DNA from: a virus
Virus record (IMG/VR): IMGVR_UViG_3300037502_003935
Span: 1-36,072 of that record
Length of the DNA: 36,072 nucleotides
Reading direction: 5' to 3' (one strand)
The position numbers and the translations under genes were made by a program. Under the pieces are notes generated by a model. It made no database searches. It worked only from the letters and a program-made list of their open reading frames with translations, and was not told where the DNA came from. Shown piece after piece: positions 29,212-35,798 of this stretch. The stretch's first letter is position 1. Each line of letters starts with the position of its first letter.

Positions 29212-29595
29212 TCAATCTCCAATAGAATAAACGCTGCCACTAAAATAAAGTGTCACCCTGGTATCTTTATCTTCAGGATCAACACACTCTCGCTTTACTG
29301 GCTTATAAGAGGAATGACTGTGTAAAAGTTGTTTCAGCTTATCTTCAAAGCGAACTGCTGCCTTTTGCATATTTTCTAGATGTGAATATAAAGGATGCAG
29401 TCGGTAGGTGACGAAATATCCTGTTTCGTCAGTATACGCCGCTTGATATAAGGTAGTACCAAAATCTTCTACAATGATTGAATTGTAATCTAATCTGTAA
29501 TCTTTAGCACAAGATTGTGCTGTCTCCATTACTTTGCCCAGTAATTGATGAAGATGCGAATTCCAATTATTAATTGCAAAAGAATACTTAACCAT
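29212..29595 (-). CDS. Hypothetical protein, 127 aa
   Basis: Not recognised. MVKYSFAINNWNSHLHQLLG, SIIVEDFGTTLYQAAY, and QKAAVRFEDKLKQLLHSHSS; similar layout to its downstream neighbour. The ATG at 29595 follows GTAGGAGGTTGACA; the accessory block of hairpin element copy 7 overlaps this ribosome-binding site. Confidence 0.6.
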   Translation of the reverse strand: MVKYSFAINNWNSHLHQLLGKVMETAQSCAKDYRLDYNSIIVEDFGTTLYQAAYTDETGYFVTYRLHPLYSHLENMQKAAVRFEDKLKQLLHSHSSYKPVKRECVDPEDKDTRVTLYFSGSVYSIGD

Positions 29596-29599
29596 TGTC

Positions 29600-29646
29600 A
29601 ACCTCCTACACTATCAGGGCGACACTACCAGCAGATGGGAAGCCTG
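29600..29646 (-). repeat. Dispersed hairpin element, copy 7 (touches an RBS)
   Basis: Core 29626-29640; CAGG (29615-29618) and CCTG (29643-29646) can pair around internal mismatches. The accessory block CCTCCTACACTAT on the plus strand is, on the minus strand, ATAGTGTAGGAGG, which doubles as the ribosome-binding site of the gene starting at 29595. This copy could control translation directly. Confidence 0.8.
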
Positions 29647-29661
29647 GCTGTATTGCTTATT

Positions 29662-30099
29662 TCACCAACTGCTTTGATAATAGAATTTACTGTAAGGCGC
29701 CTGATCTACCAACTCCAGCGCCTTTTGACAAATATCCAAGGTATACTTTACGCTTTCAAAGTAATATTCATCATACTCTTGCGTACCAAAGAAAAAGCCG
29801 CCAACAGTAGGTAGCAATTTACTTGCCGCAGCATGATTATCCAATACCTTTTGACAAATATCAATTAAACATTGAAAATCTTCCTTACTAACATAATATT
29901 TAGCACAATCATCATTGTTATTTTGTACATTAAGTACAAACCAATTGTGAATATGATTTGCCTTACGCCAATATCCAAAATCTTCAATCACATAAACTGG
30001 GTTTTTAATTTCTAGTGCTGTCTGATTGTCCTTATGTTCAAACTTAGCATAGTAATCAGAAACATCAACCTTACGAGTCAAAAACATATCAAGTCCCAT
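29662..30099 (-). CDS. MGLDMFL-family phage protein
   Basis: Begins MGLDMFLTRKVDV and holds IEDFGYWRKANHIHNWFVLN, DDCAKYYVSKEDF and LLPTVGGFFFGTQEYDEYYF. This set marks a widespread but uncharacterised phage and plasmid family; the core is about 145 aa, as here. Motifs are intact. Hairpin element copy 8 lies ~55 bases upstream. Confidence 0.8.
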   Translation of the reverse strand: MGLDMFLTRKVDVSDYYAKFEHKDNQTALEIKNPVYVIEDFGYWRKANHIHNWFVLNVQNNNDDCAKYYVSKEDFQCLIDICQKVLDNHAAASKLLPTVGGFFFGTQEYDEYYFESVKYTLDICQKALELVDQAPYSKFYYQSSW

Positions 30100-30131
30100 T
30101 GATTTCCTCCTTATCTTGATTTTTGGCTGCG

Positions 30132-30171
30132 TACCTACACTCTAAGTGGGCTCTTACCAGCAGATGGGAGC
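30132..30171 (-). repeat. Dispersed hairpin element, copy 8
   Basis: Core 30155-30169, preceded by the block ACCTACACTCTAA. GCTC (30150-30153) pairs with GAGC (30168-30171), which shifts the stem into the end of the core. It lies between the genes at 30214 and 30099. Confidence 0.8.
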
Positions 30172-30213
30172 TGCAACATATTTGCGCTTTACAATAAAGT
30201 AAAGCGTAATAAC

Positions 30214-30405
30214 TCAGCTAAAAAGTGACCGGTTAATCTCAGCTGTAATCTGTGTATTTACCTGGAAACTATCATCCAAATAATCCCCATCTGGTAAAGA
30301 GCCATCTTCGTTTTCTACAATAGAAATTGCCTCCTCCATAGAGGATGCTTCTACTTCCAGAGTAGCAAACATTATCCATTCCACTGATACTTTGTATTTA
30401 CTCAT
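30214..30405 (-). CDS. DpnD/PcfM-like small protein
   Basis: 63 aa: VSVEWIMFATLEVEASSMEE, AISIVENE...LPDGDYLDDSFQVN. The pattern W...T.EVEA.S.EEAI....LP.G.YxDDSFxV matches a small family of plasmids and phages (DpnD/PcfM type) of unknown function. Confidence 0.6.
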   Translation of the reverse strand: MSKYKVSVEWIMFATLEVEASSMEEAISIVENEDGSLPDGDYLDDSFQVNTQITAEINRSLFS

Positions 30406-30589
30406 ATACTTCCCGCAATTGCACAGGATTATTTACATTAAATAATTCGCCTTCTTTAGGGTAATCTACCAAGTACAATGTATAATTGCTATACTGTTTC
30501 TTTAGACTATTAGCAAATACAAAAGAACCGCGAAATTGACGCAATACACATCTATTTTTATTGTCTACTAAAATAAATGAATAAATCAT
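30398..30589 (-). CDS. Hypothetical protein, 63 aa
   Basis: Not recognised. MIYSFILVDNKNRCVLRQFR, then SLKKQYSNYTLYLVDYPKEG; small beta-alpha-beta layout. Overlaps the next gene's start by eight bases. Confidence 0.5.
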   Translation of the reverse strand: MIYSFILVDNKNRCVLRQFRGSFVFANSLKKQYSNYTLYLVDYPKEGELFNVNNPVQLREVYE

Positions 30590-30596
30590 TTCTCAC

Positions 30597-30842
30597 CTAA
30601 TAAGTTGCTAATGCCAATCTAGCTTCTTCATCACTCAAAATCAAGTCAGTATCGCAATCTAAATAAGCATGATTTCCAGTACTAGGCTGCCAACAATACA
30701 ATAATCGCCTTCCACTCCTAGTATAAAATGGAACCTCACTTCCATTATTAGCCGGAATCCAATTGCCTTGCTGCCTCTTAGCCTGCAAACGATTCAACAT
30801 ATCAATTACTGATTCCATGTAATCAACATGAGCTTTACTCAT
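30597..30842 (-). CDS. Small phage protein, GNHAYLD family-like
   Basis: 81 aa. GNWIPANNGSEVPFYTRSGR, RLLYCWQPSTGNHAYLDCDT and ILSDEEARLAL form a pattern I have seen in several phage proteins; function unknown. The start overlaps the end of the upstream gene by eight bases. Confidence 0.6.
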   Translation of the reverse strand: MSKAHVDYMESVIDMLNRLQAKRQQGNWIPANNGSEVPFYTRSGRRLLYCWQPSTGNHAYLDCDTDLILSDEEARLALATY

Positions 30843-31221
30843 TTGTCACATCCACAGTATGTACTTCGTAAAAATTAAGATTGAAATAATTAAACAATTG
30901 TAGCCATTCTTCTTCAGAAGGCTCTACCACCAATTCCAAATTGCGCTCGCACAAAACCTCTTCTACCGACAAATTAAAATACTTCTTGCACAGCTTTTCA
31001 AAATCTTCATTTGGAGATAGTCGATACTCGTCTGTATAATATCCAATCTCACTAGTCTCAACTAGATTCTTAAAAGCCTGTACATTCAATTTGTCACAAG
31101 CTGTAACTGCCTTTTCCAAACTAGTATATGCAGTTCGTGGCAAACCTCCATCACCATTGCGGTAATAGTTGTTGTCATCATAATCAAAACCGACTTCACA
31201 CACAAGATAAATCTTATCCAT
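30835..31221 (-). CDS. Hypothetical acidic protein, 128 aa
   Basis: Not recognised. MDKIYLVCEVGFDYDDNNYY, TSLEKAVTACDKLNV, and a Glu-rich second half. The ATG at 31221 is preferred over a TTG six bases upstream. Confidence 0.6.
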   Translation of the reverse strand: MDKIYLVCEVGFDYDDNNYYRNGDGGLPRTAYTSLEKAVTACDKLNVQAFKNLVETSEIGYYTDEYRLSPNEDFEKLCKKYFNLSVEEVLCERNLELVVEPSEEEWLQLFNYFNLNFYEVHTVDVTNE

Positions 31222-31223
31222 TT

Positions 31224-31568
31224 TCAATCCACCTTAATTTCTGGCTTTCGTTTGCCGCCAATCATCCAATCTGCAATTGGAATATTATCCACCCAATCTT
31301 GAACCGTAGGAATAAATCCTAAATCTTGCACTACATGATCTTCTGCAATATCTCGAACAGAGATTACCTTGCCATCACTATTAGTGATAGTACTACCAAA
31401 GATTTTCTCTACCAAGAAAATGCCAAAAGTATTATGCAAAATAGCTCGATGCTGAATCTTGGCATAGGCTATCTTGCTACTGTCAAAGAAATCATGAATA
31501 GCCAAATAATCTTCTGGCTTGCCACCATACTTCTTCACACTATTCTTGGCATGAATATAAGGCTTCAT
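31224..31568 (-). CDS. DUF6915-family protein
   Basis: MKPYIHAKNSVKKYGGKPED, IHDFFDSSKIAYAKIQHRAI, FGIFLVEKIFG, and DHVVQDLGFIPTVQDWVDNI then PIADWMIGG are the conserved segments of DUF6915, found in many phages and of unknown function. 114 aa. The ATG at 31568 has AGGA upstream; a longer frame to 31634 adds a poor leader. Confidence 0.8.
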   Translation of the reverse strand: MKPYIHAKNSVKKYGGKPEDYLAIHDFFDSSKIAYAKIQHRAILHNTFGIFLVEKIFGSTITNSDGKVISVRDIAEDHVVQDLGFIPTVQDWVDNIPIADWMIGGKRKPEIKVD

Positions 31569-31587
31569 TGTAATCCTATTAGATAAA

Positions 31588-31812
31588 TCAGTTATGTTCA
31601 ATCTGAAAGAAAGATGGATCGCTGCCTTGATCAATTAAGGCTTGAGCCATCTTTTCAGATGAAAGAATCTCTACAGAAGAAATATCCCAAGCCCCACTCC
31701 AATCTCCAGATTCAATCTGCTCAGAAATCTCACTCAAAGAGCTTGGATGAATTTCATCCTCAGAAAGAATTTCTACAGTCACAATGGTCTTATAAAAACT
31801 ACGATTGCTCAT
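31588..31812 (-). CDS. Small acidic protein, 74 aa
   Basis: SFYKTIVTVEILSEDEIHPS, SEISEQIESGDWSGAWDISS. The E(I/V)LSE...IxxGDWSG pattern occurs in a small phage family of unknown function. Overlaps the HEYGH gene by 14 bases. Confidence 0.6.
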   Translation of the reverse strand: MSNRSFYKTIVTVEILSEDEIHPSSLSEISEQIESGDWSGAWDISSVEILSSEKMAQALIDQGSDPSFFQIEHN

Positions 31813-32260
31813 TTCCTACACCAATCCTTTTCCAAAGAGAAATAATTTGTTGTAAAGCCTCTACATTATAAGAATATCTGCCATATACAAATTGAGCAAA
31901 TTCTTCCGCAAATTCTTCTTCATCCCAAGGTCGAAGAAAAGTTTTGCCCATCCAATATTTGCTCAATAAATTTCTCAATTCCTGGTGTTCTGTTAACCAA
32001 GCATATTCAGCAATTACATGACCATATTCATGCAATACTGAAATAATAAACTCATCCGGTTGATCTAGCAACACTGGGCTTAACCAAAAAATAGGCTTAT
32101 TCCACCGATTAGTAAATTGCGATTGCCCACGATACATGGCTACCCATTCACTATTCTTAGGTTGCTTAATCTTAAGCTGGAAGCTATCTTTAATTCCATG
32201 CTTCAACAAATAACTATTTGCTCTCTGCTGAAGCTGCTTGGCTACATTAAGCTGGCTCAT
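31799..32260 (-). CDS. HExxH zincin-like protein, 153 aa
   Basis: Predicted zinc peptidase fold. IISVLHEYGHVIAEYAWL places HExxH at residues 77-81; the later helix DEEEFAEEFAQFVYG can supply a Glu third ligand, as in gluzincin-like proteins. PIFWLSPVLL before it is the usual edge strand. No secretion signal, so it would act inside the cell. Second HExxH protein of the window (other at 1390). Confidence 0.7.
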   Translation of the reverse strand: MSQLNVAKQLQQRANSYLLKHGIKDSFQLKIKQPKNSEWVAMYRGQSQFTNRWNKPIFWLSPVLLDQPDEFIISVLHEYGHVIAEYAWLTEHQELRNLLSKYWMGKTFLRPWDEEEFAEEFAQFVYGRYSYNVEALQQIISLWKRIGVGNEQS

Positions 32261-32272
32261 ATTGCTTATAAA

Positions 32273-32548
32273 TTAACTATTAGAGTAATAAGTACTAATT
32301 ACTGCCTGATAACCAATGCCGTTACTAGAATTAGTAACACCTAAACAAGCCCCCATACCTCCTGGAAAAAGACTTCGCTCATAATCAACAACATACTTAA
32401 TGCCATGATTAAAAGCTTCTTCTGGAGAATTAAATACTTCTGGTAGCGTTTTAGCAGAACTAGGAAAAGGATTATGAAAATTGTAATAAGGTCTACCATC
32501 TGCATATCGACCCACTGGCTTTAAATCTAGAATCTTAATGTCAGACAT
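32273..32548 (-). CDS. Hypothetical protein, 91 aa
   Basis: Not recognised. MSDIKILDLKPVGRYADGRP, FNSPEEAFNHGIKYVVDYER and Gly-rich end. The ATG at 32548 has GAGG six bases upstream, which decides the start. Confidence 0.6.
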   Translation of the reverse strand: MSDIKILDLKPVGRYADGRPYYNFHNPFPSSAKTLPEVFNSPEEAFNHGIKYVVDYERSLFPGGMGACLGVTNSSNGIGYQAVISTYYSNS

Positions 32549-32616
32549 TATAAACCTCAATTTTAGTTAAAAAATAATTGTGATTATACATATTTTTATA
32601 TACTATTAATTAAATC

Positions 32617-32627
32617 TTATATTATAA
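32617..32627 (+). promoter_or_regulatory. Candidate promoter box TTATATTATAA
   Basis: Identical to the box at 23441 and placed eight bases before the plus-strand ATG at 32636, followed by AGAGG. It suggests a shared promoter for the plus-strand genes. Confidence 0.4.
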
Positions 32628-32635
32628 GAGGCAAC

Positions 32636-33625
32636 ATGACATTAAACAATGTAATTAAAACAGCTTATAAATTCGAAGCTAAATATAATTTAAAATTAGC
32701 CAGTTATGGCTTAGGCTCTATTAGACCCGGATCAGCATATAGAGGATCTTCTGGGGCGATTGAAAAATCAAAATTTGAAAAAATTACAGATTTTGCTTCT
32801 GTAACTATTCCAGAATTTGAATTATTTTTAAAAAATATTATTCCAGCTTTAAAGCAAATGGAAAAAGAATATCAAAAAGCAATAAAGCTATCAGATAAAG
32901 GTCAGAATGATCTAGAAGGAATAGCTATTAATAATGGAATTGACTGGAAACAAGGAATGCCAATTCCAGAAGAATTAGAATCTGTTATGCTATCCTCTAT
33001 AATGAGAGTAGATCCTGTTAAAAATTATTTTACTAAAATAGCCAGCGCATCATCACTTAATTTTATTGCTACCAAAATTGCTTTAGCAAATCGACAATTA
33101 TCTTTTTTTGAAAGATTAAAAGATAAAGCCAGATCATTTTTTGGTGGTAAAAAGAGTGATGAGGAAATACCTCAAACAGAACCTGGTCCTATGCTGTCCC
33201 CTGGTCTTGATATGGATTTACAACGCAATAAGGCATTTGATCTTGAAAGTAAATTACAAGAAATGATGTCTTATGTAGACTCTTACATAGCTTTATATAA
33301 AAGCTTTTATTCCAGACCTACATTAGTAAAATTAAATGAACTAGTTACTCTAGCTCCAAAATTTAGAAAAATTTTTGAGAAAGTTAAAACTGAAGTTTCT
33401 CAGCTTAAAAACTTAGTAAGCCCATCTGAAAAAGATATAGAGTTACAATTTTTTAATGATGAAAGGACTTTAGAAAAAGAAGATTCTTTGAGCAAATCTA
33501 ATATAACTAGTATATGCTCACACTTAATGAAAGATCCAGATCTAACAGATCCTAATAACGTTAAAAGAGCAATATCTCTCTATAAGATATTAGAAAATAA
33601 ATTAAAATCTATTAATGCTTTATAA
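32636..33625 (+). CDS. Plus-strand hypothetical protein, 329 aa
   Basis: Not recognised; largest of the plus-strand genes. Helical and charged (FEKITDFASVTIPEFELFLK; YQKAIKLSDKGQNDLEG), with a Gly/Ser/Arg region (GSIRPGSAYRGSSGAIEK) near the start and a Phe-rich basic patch (FFERLKDKARSFFGGKK) near residue 160. Layout fits a virion or scaffold protein; not shown. AGAGG precedes the ATG. Confidence 0.65.
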   Translation: MTLNNVIKTAYKFEAKYNLKLASYGLGSIRPGSAYRGSSGAIEKSKFEKITDFASVTIPEFELFLKNIIPALKQMEKEYQKAIKLSDKGQNDLEGIAINNGIDWKQGMPIPEELESVMLSSIMRVDPVKNYFTKIASASSLNFIATKIALANRQLSFFERLKDKARSFFGGKKSDEEIPQTEPGPMLSPGLDMDLQRNKAFDLESKLQEMMSYVDSYIALYKSFYSRPTLVKLNELVTLAPKFRKIFEKVKTEVSQLKNLVSPSEKDIELQFFNDERTLEKEDSLSKSNITSICSHLMKDPDLTDPNNVKRAISLYKILENKLKSINAL

Positions 33626-33637
33626 GCAAAAAATATC

Positions 33638-34099
33638 TCAAAATAGAACATTAGAATCTAAATTAGAGAAATAATTACTGCTATCAAAGCAAGCCTTTAC
33701 TTTAGGCTCAAGCTTTTTAGCTGCACTCTCTACTGGAAGATTATTCCAAGCAATTAGCAATTGCTGCTCTTGCAACGGCTTATCTGCCAATTCAATTCCA
33801 AATTCATCAGTTTTCACATCAATCAAATGTTGAGTATAGTCACTATGACTCAATCCATTCTCTGCCGCCATCAAACAAAAACCATCACCTTCAGGATCAT
33901 TATCCATTTCCTGAATCATAGTATAAACATGATGAGATGCCAAAGTATAAGCTACAGAAAACAATTGGTCATGAAAATTAGTTTCATCATCTACGTAGCC
34001 AGATCCATTACAATGATAACAAGTATGGTGCTGCAACCGATCATCATAAAAAATTTCAATGCCTTCGCCATTGCAACTAACACAAATATGATTGCTCAT
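33638..34099 (-). CDS. DnaJ-type zinc-finger protein, 153 aa
   Basis: The N-terminus holds two CxxCxGxG units, CVSCNGEG (6-13) and CYHCNGSG (27-34): half of a DnaJ central zinc domain. No J-domain is present, so it is a free zinc-finger protein, possibly for protein or RNA binding. The C-terminal 110 residues are acidic and unrecognised. AAGGATT leads to the ATG. Element copy 9 lies 55 bases upstream. Confidence 0.7.
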   Translation of the reverse strand: MSNHICVSCNGEGIEIFYDDRLQHHTCYHCNGSGYVDDETNFHDQLFSVAYTLASHHVYTMIQEMDNDPEGDGFCLMAAENGLSHSDYTQHLIDVKTDEFGIELADKPLQEQQLLIAWNNLPVESAAKKLEPKVKACFDSSNYFSNLDSNVLF

Positions 34100-34129
34100 T
34101 ATTTATAATCCTTTATTGCTCTCTGCCGA

Positions 34130-34169
34130 CCATCCTCACTCTACCGTGCCACCTACCAGCAGATGGGAG
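34130..34169 (-). repeat. Dispersed hairpin element, copy 9
   Basis: Core 34154-34168 preceded by the block CCATCCTCACTCTACC. Immediate flanks pair poorly in this copy (only C34153 with G34169). Lies between the genes at 34180 and 34099. Confidence 0.75.
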
Positions 34170-34179
34170 CCCTCATAAA

Positions 34180-34452
34180 TTACTTGTTATCTACAGAGGG
34201 TTTATAGATATAAAAGTTTACCACTCCATCCAATTCATACTTGCCAAAACAATATCCCAACTTGCTCAATGCCTTTAACCATTGAGCATGAGCATCTTTT
34301 GCATCCCACCTTGCCTCATAACAATATCCAGCAACATAAACCCATGTTCCCTCTTTCTCAGGAAAACGTTTACCTTTATTGCTGCCAGATTTAATAATTG
34401 GCTGCGAAGAAATATTGTTGTATTTGTCTTTGCCAAGCTGAATAAATTTCAT
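34180..34452 (-). CDS. Hypothetical protein, 90 aa
   Basis: Not recognised. MKFIQLGKDKYNNISSQPII, TWVYVAGYCYEARWDAKDAH, then LDGVVNFYIYKP; alpha/beta. The ATG at 34452 follows the upstream TAG by one base. Confidence 0.55.
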   Translation of the reverse strand: MKFIQLGKDKYNNISSQPIIKSGSNKGKRFPEKEGTWVYVAGYCYEARWDAKDAHAQWLKALSKLGYCFGKYELDGVVNFYIYKPSVDNK

Positions 34453-34453
34453 A

Positions 34454-34609
34454 CTATTTATCAAAAAATCCTTGGCAAATTACTCGGCAACAAATTAAAA
34501 TCTGCTTAAAACGAGACTTCATTATTTCGAACTTAGGAAAAGCTAACAAAAATAATTTTGTACTACGCCATAAAAGCTTGTAACCACTAATTATCTTCTT
34601 GTTATTCAT
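34454..34609 (-). CDS. Small basic protein, 51 aa
   Basis: MNNKKIISGYKLLWRSTKLF, then LLAFPKFEIMKSRFKQ and LICCRVICQGFF: basic and hydrophobic, perhaps membrane-associated. AGGA lies six bases before the ATG. A 16-base TATA-rich palindrome is upstream. Confidence 0.5.
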   Translation of the reverse strand: MNNKKIISGYKLLWRSTKLFLLAFPKFEIMKSRFKQILICCRVICQGFFDK

Positions 34610-34616
34610 ACTTATC

Positions 34617-34632
34617 CTATAATATATTATAG
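34617..34632. repeat. 16-base palindrome, promoter-like
   Basis: CTATAATATATTATAG is a perfect palindrome ending seven bases before the minus-strand ATG at 34609. It shares CTATAATA and TTATAG with the 32-base palindrome at 3098 and resembles the TTATATTATAA boxes of the plus-strand genes. Possibly a promoter core. Confidence 0.6.
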
Positions 34633-34653
34633 TAATATACTAGATTTATTCAG

Positions 34654-34738
34654 TGCTCAGAAAGGGACTTGAACCCTTACGCTCGTAACGAGCAGGAGAT
34701 TTTAAGTCTCCGGTGTCTGCCGATTCCACCACCTGAGC
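34654..34738 (-). tRNA. tRNA-Leu (anticodon TAA), copy 2
   Basis: Acceptor GCTCAGG with TCTGAGC (one G-U), the same anticodon arm as copy 1 (GGAGA, CTTAAAA, TCTCC), long variable arm, T-loop TTCAAGT, discriminator A. CCA is not encoded. The acceptor and T-arm differ from copy 1, so the two are diverged paralogues or separate acquisitions. Confidence 0.93.
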
Positions 34739-34782
34739 AAATAATTAACAATATCTATAACAGTTGCCAGAACTAGAATTCT

Positions 34783-34802
34783 TCATGGATTTAAATCCAT
34801 GA
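34783..34802. repeat. 20-base perfect palindrome
   Basis: TCATGGATTTAAATCCATGA, at the end of the Ser-X array. It overlaps the stop of the last array gene (34791). No T-tract follows on the minus strand. Confidence 0.8.
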
Positions 34803-34856
34803 TTTAGAACATACCCCAGGTCTACTATAGTATTTTTTAAATTTACTTTTCTTCAT
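34791..34856 (-). CDS. Short member of the Ser-X array, 21 aa (last gene)
   Basis: MKKSKFKKYYSRPGVCSKSW then I. It keeps the MKKSK-KK-Y start of the array proteins but has lost the dipeptide body. GGAGG stands six bases before the ATG. Most distal gene of the array on the minus strand; possibly a decayed copy. Confidence 0.5.
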   Translation of the reverse strand: MKKSKFKKYYSRPGVCSKSWI

Positions 34857-35043
34857 TTTTTCCTCCAGACCTAGACCAAGAAATAGATCCAGATCCAGAC
34901 TTAGAATAACCGTGCATAGACTTAGCATCAGACCAAGAGCCAGATACAGACCAAACCCAAAATCCAGAACCAGATACAGACCAAGAACCAAGCCTAGACA
35001 TATATCCAGATTTATATTTTCTAGTATATTTACTCTTCTTCAT
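34843..35043 (-). CDS. Ser-X repeat protein (66 aa), diverged
   Basis: Starts MKKSKYTRKYKSGYMSRLGS; the body mixes Ser-Gly, Ser-Val and Trp units less regularly than its siblings and ends SRSGGKNEEK. A run of six A after GGAGG shifts the usual stop: instead of ending at the next ATGA, the frame runs 14 bases into the next gene. It is the most diverged full-length member. Confidence 0.65.
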   Translation of the reverse strand: MKKSKYTRKYKSGYMSRLGSWSVSGSGFWVWSVSGSWSDAKSMHGYSKSGSGSISWSRSGGKNEEK

Positions 35044-35294
35044 TTATATTCTCCAGACCAAGACCAATATCCATACCAAGACCCAGAACCAAAACCAGAA
35101 CCAGACCAAGACCAAGACCCAGAACCAGAACCAGACCCAGACTCAGAATCAGACCCAGACCCAGACCTAGACCAAGACCCAGAACTAGACCAAGACCCAG
35201 ACCCAGAACTAGACCTAGACCAAGACCCAGAACTAGACCCAGAACCAGACCCAGAACTAGACCAATAACTTTTCTTATATTTACTCTTCTTCAT
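35040..35294 (-). CDS. Ser-X dipeptide-repeat protein (84 aa)
   Basis: MKKSKYKKSYWSSSGSGSGS followed by ~30 Ser-X units with X mostly Gly, Arg or Trp, plus Asp, Glu and Phe; ends YGYWSWSGEYK. Ser is nearly always TCT and X mostly NGG or GGN, so the DNA is an imperfect hexamer array. No known domain; predicted disordered, basic, with Arg and aromatic residues regularly spaced. ATGA overlaps at both ends and GGAG in the C-terminal codons tie it to its neighbours. Confidence 0.75.
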   Translation of the reverse strand: MKKSKYKKSYWSSSGSGSGSSSGSWSRSSSGSGSWSSSGSWSRSGSGSDSESGSGSGSGSWSWSGSGFGSGSWYGYWSWSGEYK

Positions 35295-35491
35295 TTAGAT
35301 CCTCCAGATCTAGACCAATATCCATACCTAGATCCAGACCCAGACCCAGACCCAGATAAAGAACCAGACCTAGACCAAGATCCAGATAAAGAACCAGACC
35401 TAGACCAAGATCCAGACCTAGACCAAGACCTAGACCCAAAGCTAGAACCAGACCCAGACCAATAATTTTTCTTATATTTACTCTTCTTCAT
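35291..35491 (-). CDS. Ser-X dipeptide-repeat protein (66 aa)
   Basis: MKKSKYKKNYWSGSGSSFGS with units SR, SW, SL and SG; ends RYGYWSRSGGSK. The last codons TCT GGA GGA TCT AAA TGA contain the GGAGG site (35301-35305 on the plus strand as CCTCC) that starts the next gene six bases later. Same family, shorter body. Confidence 0.75.
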   Translation of the reverse strand: MKKSKYKKNYWSGSGSSFGSRSWSRSGSWSRSGSLSGSWSRSGSLSGSGSGSGSRYGYWSRSGGSK

Positions 35492-35766
35492 TTAGATCCT
35501 CCAGATCTAGACCCAGACCCAGACCAAGATAAATACAAAGACTCAGAACCAGACCAAGACCAAGACCCAGACCCAAACCCAGATAAAGACCTAGACCCAG
35601 ACCAAGACCTAGAACCAGACCCAGACCTAGAACTAGACCCAGACCTAGACCCAGACCTAGACACAGACCCAAACCCAGAACCAGAACCAGAACCAGACCA
35701 AGACCCAGACCAAGACCTAGACCAAGACCTAGAACAATAACTTTTCTTATTTTTACTCTTCTTCAT
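35488..35766 (-). CDS. Ser-X dipeptide-repeat protein (92 aa)
   Basis: Longest member. MKKSKNKKSYCSRSWSRSWS, a body of SG, SR, SW with SV, SL, SF and SE, ending SGSGSRSGGSK. Cys replaces Trp at residue 11. GGAGG at 35498-35502 (plus-strand CCTCC) and ATGA lead into the next gene. It is itself preceded by GGAGG (35773-35777), beyond the amber codon of the next gene upstream. Confidence 0.75.
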   Translation of the reverse strand: MKKSKNKKSYCSRSWSRSWSGSWSGSGSGSGFGSVSRSGSRSGSSSRSGSGSRSWSGSRSLSGFGSGSWSWSGSESLYLSWSGSGSRSGGSK

Positions 35767-35798
35767 TTATATCCTCCAGATCTAGACCAATATCCATA

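Noticed and set aside
3514-34169. CRISPR array made of the nine identical 15-base cores
   Set aside because: Copies are kilobases apart with genes between them and with pairing flanks; no regular spacers and no cas genes.
3514-34169. Known small self-cleaving ribozyme (hammerhead, twister, pistol) for the dispersed element
   Set aside because: The loop does not contain the conserved core bases of those classes that I can recall; I found no match to preQ1, glutamine or guanidine riboswitch signatures either.
34912-35268. Plus-strand frame rich in Pro-Asp-Pro-Glu dipeptides
   Set aside because: It is the antisense reading of the TCT-NGN hexamers; it has no ribosome-binding site or conserved start, while the minus-strand frames have repeated MKKSKYKK starts, GGAGG and ATGA junctions.
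35478-35672. Minus-strand Gly-Leu-Gly-Leu frame in another phase of the array
   Set aside because: A shifted reading of the same hexamers; it crosses gene junctions and lacks a start signal.
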